64,000 bases of DNA. Source: Heligmosomoides polygyrus polygyrus. Lineage: Eukaryota > Nematoda > Chromadorea > Rhabditida > Heligmosomidae. Location: the NCBI GenBank assembly GCA_947396885.1, contig OX377205.1, positions 23,113,407-23,177,406 on the forward strand, read 5' to 3'. Made by a program: the position numbers and the translations under genes. Below are positions 50,501-62,500 of this stretch, piece by piece (position 1 is the stretch's first letter; every line of letters begins with the position of its first letter). The notes beneath the pieces were generated by a model that was given only the letters and a program-made list of their open reading frames with translations, was not told the origin of the DNA and searched no databases.

Positions 50501-53500
50501 TTTCGAGCGTGGAGCAATTTGATCGACATAGGTATTTAAGGAATGAACTGAAATGTGAATTTTTAACTTACTTGCTAACCGGTGTTTTCAAAAAAGCTCT
50601 AGCCGAAAAACCTCCATGCGTAATCCTTGATCTCATTGATAGCCTTTTCGTGGCCCTAAAGCAGGTTTTACGCCGGGTCGAATTCTTTTATGTCTGGCGA
50701 CATGGTGCTTTGAACTCGACATTCCGCATAGGCCTTCTTATCAATCTTTGGGCGAGACCTATCGGGCCTCTAAAAAACGCACGAGAAGCATCACTGAGCA
50801 TCACTGACCGTTTATTCTTTAGAAAAGCAGCTTTCTGACTATCCGCTGAATCGGTCAATAACCGGCAATTTGTGCGAGCAGCGGAGTAGTTCACCCCAAT
50901 TCGACGTTAGACCGGATGAAAGGTGGTACAAGTGATTTAGGTGATCGCTCTAAAAAAATTAATTGAAGAAGGTGGCTCAAATCACGTCAGCAGATAGCTA
51001 CACGTTCCTCCAAAAACTCCATGAAGAGGAATGACAGGACGCACGCAACCGTACAGATGCCATCCCCTTCCAATTCATCTCCAGGGAACTGATGCGGTCA
51101 CAAAACCAAATAAAATAAAAGGGATAAAGGGTAAACTATCAAATAGAAAACTATCATCAAACGTTGATCAATTCCGCCCAAGTCCGACTTTCGATAAATC
51201 TTGGCATATCGAGTATACTAGTATACTAATCCATCGTGCTTCTCTGAGCTGTTCACCAAGATTGTTAAACAGGCTTTACTTCGGCTGACGTTTCGGCGTC
51301 TTCGTCTTCTTCGGAGCCTGGAAAAGTCGAGAATATTAGTGAAACTATCCCCCCAAACGCCATTTCATCCTACAGAATAGTGTTCTCAAGACAGCTAGAG
51401 GAAAGGACCGATGTACCAGGTACAGCGTATCAACTAACTTTCCAGGTGAGTGCCGATGAGCACCACCAGTCACCCGTGGATCGAGATAGACGTGGGTGAG
51501 TGAGTTTAGCCCTGGATACCACCCGACTTAAATACCCTGCAGGTCAGATCAGTTGATCAAAACCCATAGAGCTCGACAAAGGGTGCCAGTTCCTGGGTTA
51601 TCGCTATGCACTCGTCTTTGCGGTTGACCTGTGGATTTCTGGCCGCTATCGAAAGCGCCTCAAGTGTTCTGCGTGCTGAGATGTCGCTTTCTCTCGCTAA
51701 GATGGAGACGGACACTTGGAACATGGCGCCATAGTGGCATCGGACCCTGTGCTCTCCCCAAGGAGTTGACCCATTGGGTTACTGAGGCCGTTTAGATGCT
51801 CCCTGACTCTAATACACAACGGTCTACCCGTTTCCCCTATGTACTCCTGCCCGCAAATTCTACATGACATGAGGTATAACACCCCAGATGTCATGCAGTC
51901 CCCCTCGTTACCGCTAGGACAAACTACGCAGGATGGAGTGGAACACATCCGATCGTAGATTCGGTTCCGGACCAACTGCCCCTTCAAATTCGTGGGAGGC
52001 ACCTCGACCACCCTCACCACTTCTTGGAGATCCGCTTTGCGAACGCACGCGCAGATCTCTGTGCTCACTTCGTTTGAGATAAAAGGCACGTAGAAGGGTA
52101 TTTTTCCCCGCTCTTCCTCACGGCGAACCACGACGCTGGGTCGTGGTCTCCCTCTTCTAGGAGTACTGTTAGCTTGGTACCCGTTGACTTCTGCAATATT
52201 TTGTGCCATTTTTAAAGACAGCAGCTTTTGCTCGTTATCCGACGAATCAACTCTTTTTAGGGTGTATCTACGTGATGTCGTGGAGGCTACAAATTTGAAT
52301 GCGTATTTGACCTACACAATGACTCGCGGTGTCCAGTCAGTGCTTTATCCTACCCGGATATATCTGGTACCGATTCGCCGACCGCGGAAGAATGGAAGAC
52401 TTGGTTGTCCTGAGCGGGAAATCCGAACCAAGAACTTGGTATCGAGCGAACGTCACAGTCAACACCTCATCCGACTACATTCCAAGCGCCCCGCAAAACA
52501 AAATATACGTAAAAATGTGATCTCCGGGCTGGCTAAAAATTAAATCAGGCGGTATCCGGGAATAAACGTCAGTCACCCACGTCTATTCCCACCCACGGAA
52601 CTCCGCTGGTGGTGCTCGTCACCAGCAAGATTGGTTGATACGCTGTAGCTGGGACATCGGCTCATTACTTCAGCTGCCGTTGGAATTCTATTCTGTGTGA
52701 TAAATGACGTTTTGTGGGTTTCACTAGAATTTTCGGCTTTTCTAGGCTCCGCAGAAGGCGAAGACGCTGAAGCCTCAGATGAAGGAAAGCCTGATTAACA
52801 ATCTTGTTGAACAGCGAAGAGAAACACACTGAAATAGTATACACTAAGAATTATCAGAACTCGAACTTTAGAACTCTCTTTTGGGTCAAATAAATGATTC
52901 CAAGTAGTTGTACTAGTCCAGAGGGCTCTAGATGTATAGCCATGACTTGATAGAGATGAAGGTGCTCCATTTTTCTTCCTTTTAGAGCTTGAACTTTGTT
53001 TGCAAGAATAATATCACGTGTATGAAAACACTCCATGTCTGTGCAAAGATATTCAACAGCCTGCATTCTGCATCATCTTGGTTCTAATTCAATCGGTTCT
53101 CTGCAGTCTTGCCTTACTTCAATAACGCACTAGTTGGTCAGTTCTCAGCAAGGCGCTCCTATAACAAATGGAGCACCTATGTCAGATTAAGTAGTGCTAA
53201 GCATTCTACTTTTTTCGGGCGAAAACCTTGGAGCGATCCAATGGCATGAAAGAAGTCCCTTCTCTGTTTTTATTAATGATAACAAATCTATTCTAGTGAA
53301 AGATAGCCACCTAGCCACCTCTAGAACCGCGAACCGGTACACATAGGGAAGCGTCTTCGACTAAGATGCGATCTAACTATCCTCACATCGAGCATCATAG
53401 GACGGGGCTAAACAACTTTCGTTTTCCGAAAGCAAAATTGAGACCTCGATTCCTGCGCAGGCAGTTGGTTGCTACACTTTTAACGACTTCAAGGAGAGAT

Positions 53501-56500
53501 TTTCAGTTACTTTTAAAGAGAACTGCAGAAAGCAATGCTAACATGTGCACAAGTTCGCACACTTTTTCTGCTCCTTTTTAGGATAAATCTTTGAAAATCC
53601 TGTCAAAGTTATCCTTTGTATTGCGTTGCCAAACTTCTGCTTCATAAAACTTTACTGGCACGTAGAGTAGAATAACATACATATGTACAGAATGCTTGAT
53701 CGGGAGCATGGTCTGCTAGTATATCACATAGGAATGTTATGTCCTTGGCACGAAGCGGACTGGTAGTCATAAACCGCATATGTGCTAGCAGTCGTGATGA
53801 TGACCATGGTGGTGCTCGTGATGGTCATGATGGTGGTGATGTCCGTGGAACATGCCATGGTGATGGTGATGATGGGGCTCGTGGTGGTGGTGATGGCCCT
53901 CTTGTATCACAATCTGAAAACAAAAGATAGTAAACAAATCTAGCGTTTGTGCCGATTTGAATGTGAACCATCGTGGAGGGTAAATGAGTCAAGTAGCTGA
54001 GCTAAGAAATTCAACGACAATAAGGAAGAACAGCAATACATACCGGTGGCGCAACATGTATAGGTGGCTGACCGTAGACTGGAGGCTGATGGGGGTATTG
54101 CTGGCCGTAGGGCGAGTATCCACCGCCGTATCCCTGGAAAGCAGAATTTATGTCCAGGGCGATGAAAGGCGAATGGCTTCAAAAACGCCTCGACAGCAAG
54201 GCCTGAGCAGGTGGCGTTGATGTACCTGATTTGGATGATAAGACATGCTGATAGCAGAACCGAGTGAACTGGTGGCACCGGGCGTTTGGAGCCTATTTAT
54301 CGGAAAGTCGCCGAGGCGGGGGCGGACCCACCTTCCTATTCAAACAGACGTCATCGATTACGTAATTTCGCACAATGACTAATCGGAAGAGCCTCAGAAG
54401 GACGGACTCTGGACTTCTCTGCCGGATTCCAGTCCTAAGATGCTGCTACGTAAAATGTTCCCAAAGTTTTCATTTCTTGTTGCATGTTTTCCATAATATT
54501 TGGAGTTATGAAAAGCCCTATGCGTTTGCGAAAAGTAATAGCTCCGCCCCTATAGGCACCTGAAAGAGATTAAAAGAAATCCAGAAGTTAGCTTTATCCC
54601 TCTAGCATGGGAGCGTGTAGCGTAGTCGCTGTTTGGATGTCGCGTGCACCCGACAGCAGGTTCTTGGTTCGAATTTCGAGCCCAGTCCATCCGAGCCTTC
54701 GGTCCGTCCGGTGTCGATGAACTGGTAACGAGAAGGATGAAGTGCTCACTTATTCACTACCTGCTCTCCGCGAGTATAGTCCAAGTACGCGTTCCAATCG
54801 CCTCCACGACATCCCGTAGTAGCGTAACGCATCTCAGAATAGATTGAGTAGCGCTGCCCTTTATCCTTCATCCCTCTAACATTCCCACCCGCCTTTTCCC
54901 CACTTCCGGAACTCCTTACACTTATGAGGGGGTTTTTTATGCTAGCAGCGGAGATTGAGTGCGGATAGATTTGAAATTGCGTAGTAGGATACCACTTCAT
55001 GCAGTTCACTCGCATAGCTCAAAATCGGTAATTAAACCTAAAGAGGCAACGGCTGAATTGTCGGCACCTCATGCTCATGTTATTTTTGAACGGTGTTGAA
55101 ATACAAAGGCTTATACAGAAGACTTTAGCTTTTGTGTTGAGTGCGTGTCGCTACTGTATGTGGTCTTACCGGCATTCTAATGAAGCATGGAAAACACTCT
55201 TTCTAATAGCGCAATCCCCGCCTCTAACAAGCTTCGGACATACGCATAGGAAAACTTGTTTGGCGTGATGTAGCTAGCCTAAGAAGATTTAAGCTCTTAT
55301 TTAAGATTATTATTATTATTAATTACATGGGTCAAATCCATGTGAAGAACAATGTAATTAGAAACGGTATAGAACGACATCCACATCAAATTGGCTAACG
55401 ATCCAGATCAAAGTGTTATAGAATGATCAGAAAGTACATACGACAACAAATGCCCAGAGAAAGAAGAATGGAAGGGAGAACAGATCAAGAGGGGCTTTGC
55501 CACAAGATCTCATTATGTCCTAGAATTATTCATGAATTGACTTGCATTCGTAATAAATGGCTTCAGCTTGTACGGAATAACTGAGTTTTTGGAAAGTTTT
55601 ATATAATCCAAGCCTGCTCTATTAACGAAAAAATTATGTCGAATAGAAGATTTTGCAGTACTTATCGTTAGTGAAAGTTTCTCTCCTCCACCTCGGGTTC
55701 TAGATGGTCTCACTATGAAGACGTCACGCTTATCAAGTCCACAGAAAAACTATGGAGAATTTTGTGAACCATTACGAGGTCGTATATTCTTCGTCTGGAT
55801 GAAAGTGTCTGTAGTCCGAGTTGTTTGTTTCTTACTTCACTGCTGGGAATAGCATGGTAATCAAAGCCACATTTCCTGATAAACAGTTTTCTAGTGAAGC
55901 TATTTTGGACTTTTTCAAGTCTAAGTATATTCTTCTTCTTAACTGGGTAAAAAATTGTTGTTCCATACTCAAGTATCGGCCTAACGTAAGTCTTATAAGC
56001 TTTGACGAGGACAGAGGGGTTTTTTCGTGGAAAGACTTCTAAAGAGATTGTGTACTACAGTCACTGCTTTGTTTGCAATTTGTTCACAATGGGCGTCCAA
56101 AGTCAAATTTGCGTCGAGGAGAAATCCAAGATCTGTCGTTTGATCAGTGCTGGTGGTATCACATTTTCACCTAACTTGTATGTGTAGCGGAGATTTGTCC
56201 TTCCTAAATGGAGCACCTTAGTTTTTTCTTTTGACAAAGGGAGCCGCCACTCGTGGGACCAGCGATCAACAGCATCTATGGCTCGCTGCAGAAGGTTTTG
56301 ATCATGGATTGGTGAGCTATGGACTACAGACTTGTCAATCACAAGTAACTAAGATCACTATCTTAGTTACTTGTGATTGACAAGTCTGTTTTTCTTGAAT
56401 ACTGCTGGGCAAGGATTAATTCGCTGACCTTTGCAAAACTTTAAAACTTTGAAAGGCACATAAAATTAAACTAAATTTTGTATACTATATTATTATTACT

Positions 56501-59500
56501 ACTTTATATTTACTATATTTTTTAATTTTATTTAGACGTGCAAATAATCACAATTACACGCAGTAAAGACACAAAACTCTTAACAACAAAAAACAACACT
56601 ACAACACAACTCATAGTAATTACTTAGTTACTCTAGGAGATACCTGTCCACGAGCCTCTTAAACTGAGCTAATAAATCAGGGGACGCATTTTTTTGAGAA
56701 TGTTAAAAATTCAGGGCCGGCCCTATGGGTAAAAAAGGAAGCACGGATTGAGCTCTTGGCCTTGTAGAAATGGATTTCCTTCTGGCTACCTCTTGTGGTG
56801 GAGTTTTGTAACGTGTAGAACTCATCAAGTTTTAGTGCTACCTGTTCTGTAATCATTTTGAAAATCATCACAGGTCATTCCGTTTCCTACGAGTCTCAAG
56901 ACTGGAGATGTTTAAAATTTCGTTGCGATTATAGGCTGAAGGTATGGCGGTGTAATCATCCCCATATAAACGTATTCAGAGTTTTCTAGTGAAACGATTT
57001 TGATCTGCTTCAAGCCTTTGTACACTTCTTTTCAAGTGGGGACTAAAACGTGTAGCACCGTATTCTAGTACTGGGCGAACATATGATTTATGTGCTATCA
57101 AAAAGTGTGGTACTGATTTTATGGACAAGGATTTAAATATGCTGTAAACAATTTTCTCAGCCATCTTCGCAATGCTTTCACAGTGGTCAGTAGAGGTGAG
57201 TTTTTTGTCTATGACAAGTCCCAGATGTCGTAACGCATCTACACTAACTAGACAGGTCCCACCAAGCATGTAGTTGTATCTAGCTGACTTCGATTTACGA
57301 AGATGAAGAAGTTTAGTTTTTAAAAACAGACAGAGGTAGTTTCCATTTGTCAGACCACTCAGCAATCTCTTTAGTGGCACCTTGAAAACCCAAGCTATCT
57401 TCCGGTTTGCTAATATTTTTGTATAGTTTTACGTCATTAGCAACATACTACACTTCACGTTGAATTTGTCTATTTCATCTAGTAGGTCAGAAGTGTAGAT
57501 AGTAAAGAGAACTGGTGATAATACCCCACCCTGAGGTACTCCACTGGCCAGCCTATATGTATCCGAAAATGAATCACTGACTTTCACTTGGAAGGTTCTG
57601 TCCATGATAAAACTTTTTATCCACGCAACAATTCGATGGTGCATTCTAACGTTTTGAAGATTTGGATCCAATTCTTTTAACCGTACTTTATCAAACGCCT
57701 TGCTAAAGTTGTGGTAGATGATATCAATATCAATGCTTGCATCAAGTACTTTGGTCCAATCATTTAAGGCAGTCAACATTGATATCTCTGTTGACCGTTT
57801 GGCTCTGAACCCAAGATGGCTCTCAGGTAAAATCCCATTTGCCATAATGAACTTCACTAATTTTGCCTTCAAAATTTTTTCGAAGGTCCTACAAAATACT
57901 GATGTTAAGCTTATAAGACGATAGTTTGAAGCTAGATTGTTCAGCGATGTCTTCAGAATGGGAGTGACATAGGCATGTTTCCATCTACGAGGTATATTGC
58001 AGCATGCATGTAACTGCAGTTAAAATATGTTCCAAAGAAACGGCAATTGCAGTGGCAACCTTTTGAATGAAGTAGGACGGAGTTTCAATATGAGATTGGG
58101 AACGTGGTAGTGTAGCCAGAAGAGATGTCTGCTTTCGCATGCACCCCAAATACTCCCAAGGTGTAGCCTCACCGGGCCAACTGAACCTTTCAAACCTGTT
58201 CGGTGGACGAGCAACGGCTCAGGAAGAACAAAGTATGAAATTGTTCATTGGTTGGCCACTGCAGCTCGTGCTTTAGGCCAGAAACGCATTCAAATTGCCT
58301 TCACGAGAGCCCATTTGTAGAATCAATCAATCCCTGGGTGGAATGCGTTGCGCATCTGCACAGGAACTAATACTTCGTCGACCTTCACTGCTTCAAATGT
58401 ACTCATTGTGGTTGTCGAGTGCATACAGAAACAGAAGCTTATTTATATGTGTTAGAACGCATGCAACGTGGGAAGAATTGCCATTGCTTGATTCTACATC
58501 TTTCAGATCGTGAAGAGCTTGGACAAGGACGACCGGCTCGTCAACACTGTCCATGAACAGTTGCTACGTCGCCTGATCGGCTGGGTGGAAATTCCGTTTG
58601 CATCTGTCTACGCTAGAGGGAAGGTCGATGGCTGGCTGCGAGTACAGCGACCGCTCTTCTTCACTGGATACAGGTGACCTTGCATAAGGCTAATTTCTTG
58701 ATTCTTTCACTGATGTCCAGTGGTATACTCTCCCATTTCACGCGGGCGGTGAGCTGAACAAATTCAAACTTAAAATTCCGCATAGATGAATACCAAATCC
58801 TAGTCGATGTTTACAGTATGCCCGACAAGGCATCGTACGTGAAGGTGCTGATCGCTTTCGATCCACCTCAAATTCCTCCACGAATCGCGCCGCCTCGACG
58901 AGTGGACTCAGTGGAGAGCGAAAAGGTGTCCTATTTCCACTTTAAACAGACAACCGCTGACTATTATTCTGATCGTTCTAGATTCTATCTCAATGTCATT
59001 CGTGGTCCAAGGCGTGCAGTTTAATGCACGAGGATCGTCGCTACACCGCTCTTGTAACAGACATCAACGGAAAAGCAGTGCTAGCCTGCAGGTTGGTAAC
59101 ACTATGCGCCTGGACTAAGGAGAGAACATATAGTACCGGTTCATGTCGCGAATGTAGGCAGCATTTTGAGATGGAAATGCGCCAATTCATCATAACCAAT
59201 CAAGGCGCTGCCAAAACACGCGGCAGAACACGTATAAGGCTGGCACGCCCATTCCATGTGCCCTGGTTGGCTGACGCGTCCCCACCTCGCAATGCTGCCC
59301 ACCGCCACAACATGGGCTGCGAACAGCTACATTTGATGAGGAATTTCAGTAGTTTTTTCGACACATGTCGCGAAGACGCGCAGCAGGAGTACGGGAACGT
59401 GCAGTGAGGGCTCGAGACGCGCTGTTGCTCCTACCGTAACCGCGACATTCATTCAGGCAGTGGCTCAGCCGCACAGGCACATGTTTGACTGTCGGTAGGA

Positions 59501-62500
59501 CGGTAGGAGCAATGGTCCCGTACCTCCCGCTGCTCGTTCCCGCACGTTTCCGTCCCTAATGTGTTTCTTGTTGTTTGGTCAATTTTCTTCAATCGGAGTA
59601 TTTTTAAAGCAGATGGTCATTTCTAAAAAAAGCACCTTCAACGATTGTACCTCGTCTTGAGGTCCTTTTCGTGACCCATAGCACCAGCATGGAGCTCTAC
59701 TGGTTGTTGGTTCCGTCAGGAGTTGTCCACCACTCGTCGGAGACGGTTTCTTTTACTTCAGAGGGTATCCCCCATTTTGGTTTCTGATCTCTTTTCCTCC
59801 TCGAACAGGAACTACCACTTGTTTACTGAAACCGATCCCAACAGCTAAACAAACAAATTGAGTGCCGGTTAGTACCTGGTCGGCAGCGCCGCCAGGAGAT
59901 TATAGTCCAATGCGTAGCAAATCCATAACGAGGTAGACTTTTTAGGTATAGAAAAGAGAAAACCATGTCATTTACGCATCAAAACACCAGATTCTGAATA
60001 AGGCTATAACGGCATTTGCTGAAGCTAGAGGTAGGTCCCACGAATGCGGATTTCCCTCTTCTTCTTCAGATACCTTGGTCCCGTCCACCCGCCGTCTTCC
60101 GTACCACATCCTGGGACGGATCCAAGACAAACTCTCGAGGCAGCTGCGCGTCTAGTCAGTATGGTGCCATTCGTCACAGACGCTGCACTATTCCCCGGGT
60201 CGACTGACCTCTGGACTTCCGCAGAGAAGGTCTGGTTCGCAGCATTTATTAGTGAGTGAGAAAGTCCGGTCTAATTCCAAAAGTTTCAGTTCCTCTCACT
60301 CGGATGCGGCGACGAGGAAGAGCATGCGGTGTTGCTCTGCTGCTGGCTGCTTTCGCTGCAGATCCCCAGCTGTCTAGTGCTTGGTAAGTTCCGCTCCCTT
60401 TCCTCCAAATTCCACGTATTTTTCTAAAATTTTCAGGCTCTGCTCTTCCTGAGGGCTCGAAGGCAGCCTATGTGTTCGTGAACTTGCCGGATGGAATCTA
60501 CCTCGTAAATCCATGTGACGGTATGGCTCGCACTCTCTCCTTCTCACCACTACTCTGCTGTCATAGTGAAGACGCATTCAGGATCTGTCTACGCATCGAC
60601 GGATGCTATGTGTCCAATGACTTCGGTCGGAACCGTTATAACGCCGAGAAACATCTATGGGAATATTCAGCCAACTTCACATCCCAGCCAGTTGCAGTTC
60701 GCTCTCAATGTGAGTTCCGTTCTGGGGTATGCGCAAATAGGATTTACGATTTACGACATTTTGGGTCGTAAATCGGAAATTTTTCTAAACGTGATCTTCG
60801 ATCGATCTCGAACAAGCTTCGAAGACTGCGCCGCATCTCCGATATGCGATTGAAGTTCACGCATGCTTACTGTTACACCCGTACTATGCAAAAACCATGC
60901 TCAAATTCTGGAATACCGAATTAACAACGAATTAGAAAAGATTTAACTAATTCTGGTGAAGCTCGAGATCTAGATAAGGAAGGATCTTTCCTCTTTCAAA
61001 CATTACAGTCCTTTAGTCAGCCATCATATCGCATATATAACTTTTTTAGAGCTCTGAAATCGAATCTTCCTGAGGACTACATACGTGGTTTCAAAGCCTA
61101 TGCATGTCCAGCACCTAGTGGAAAGTGGGACATCGGTGTTTAATTCGTAGCAGGACAGGAAAATAAAGCTATAGAAACCACTAGATTAGCTTCACTGGCA
61201 AGTTCTTGATGAGGTACATACTTCTCAATGATCATAGCTCTATAGGATTCCAAGCGTACTCAACTGACTGAGGTCTTTAGAAGTTTTTCCACCGAAGAAT
61301 AGAAGAGAACTCGTTGATTTTATCATAATGTCTAAACTAGCAAGGATAAAAAGGATAGAGGACGATGTTACTCGATCCCTTTTGGGATGTACCACGCATT
61401 CTACTTATACGGGATATCGTAGAGGCGATTTGAATGCGTATTTAACCATGCAATGACTAGCGGTGGCCAGCCGATGAACAAGTCAGCGTTCTATCCTTTT
61501 CAGACAAGTCTGGTACTTCACCGAATCTGGAGGGATGGATGTTTTGGTTGGACTGCGCGGGAAATCTGAACCAGTAACCTCGTATCAGGTGCACGCGACA
61601 GCCGGCACCTCCTCCGACTGCGTTACACGCACCCCTGCCTAAACTAAATGAAGTTTAAGCAAAGTGCAAGCAAAGCAAACCATCGACAAATGAAAGCTTT
61701 TGAATGGGAGGCTGAGAGATCCACGGGAGGAAGCTTGGAACTTCGAATTTCGGTAGTTAAATCGCGAACCTGGTCGGACTGCTTAACATAGGGGACGCTC
61801 ATACTACTCCATCATTTCCACTTGGATATAACTTGCACTCGTCTTCTATCAGAAAATCAGGAGGAAGCGTCCACCTTCTGCTCTAGTAGGTGGAATGGAA
61901 TGCCACCAGCTAGCTGTTTGGGAAAAGCACGTCGAGTGAGTACTCTCCTGAAAAGAAGAGGGGTGGACTGTCTCCGAATGTAATTCATCAACATACATTC
62001 TCTGGTAATGGTAAGTTCTTTTGGACTCCTGACTGTTCAGTTGGAACAATCGCCGGCTGTTGTGTACAGATTCCTGGTTAGGAGTTGTTGCCCAGGCCAA
62101 CCAAACCTGCCTCCCCTGGTCTGTGAATTGGTACCAAACTTGTCTGGGAAAGATAGAACACTAAGCAACCACCATTGTTATCCGCTGGCCACCGCAACTC
62201 CTCATATAGGCCAAATACGTATTCAAACTGCCTACACGACATCCCTTATAAGTAGTAGGCGTGGCTCTTCCAACGAAGGAATTTATTATCGTCGTGTTTT
62301 ATCTTTTTTATCCTTTATAAAATCTCTTACCTTCAAAGTTGGTCCTGCAGACTTGTATCTCTAGAACTGAAGCGCTAGGGCCATCAATTGTCCTTCGATT
62401 CGCAGCAATAAATGTTGCAGTAGCGTTTTCTTTTCTCGATCTGCCATGTGCTTCTGCCTTGCAAGCCTCCGTAGAAGCCGACGGAGCGGATTGATAGGTT

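Noticed and set aside
50509..50838. 109-codon plus-strand ORF as a gene
   Set aside because: No recognisable motif, no splice partners, and it lies inside an mks-6 intron between repeats.
53739..53930. Plus-strand Asp/Gly-rich open frame
   Set aside because: It is the complement of the His-rich exon on the minus strand, where splice sites, phase and stop codon all agree.
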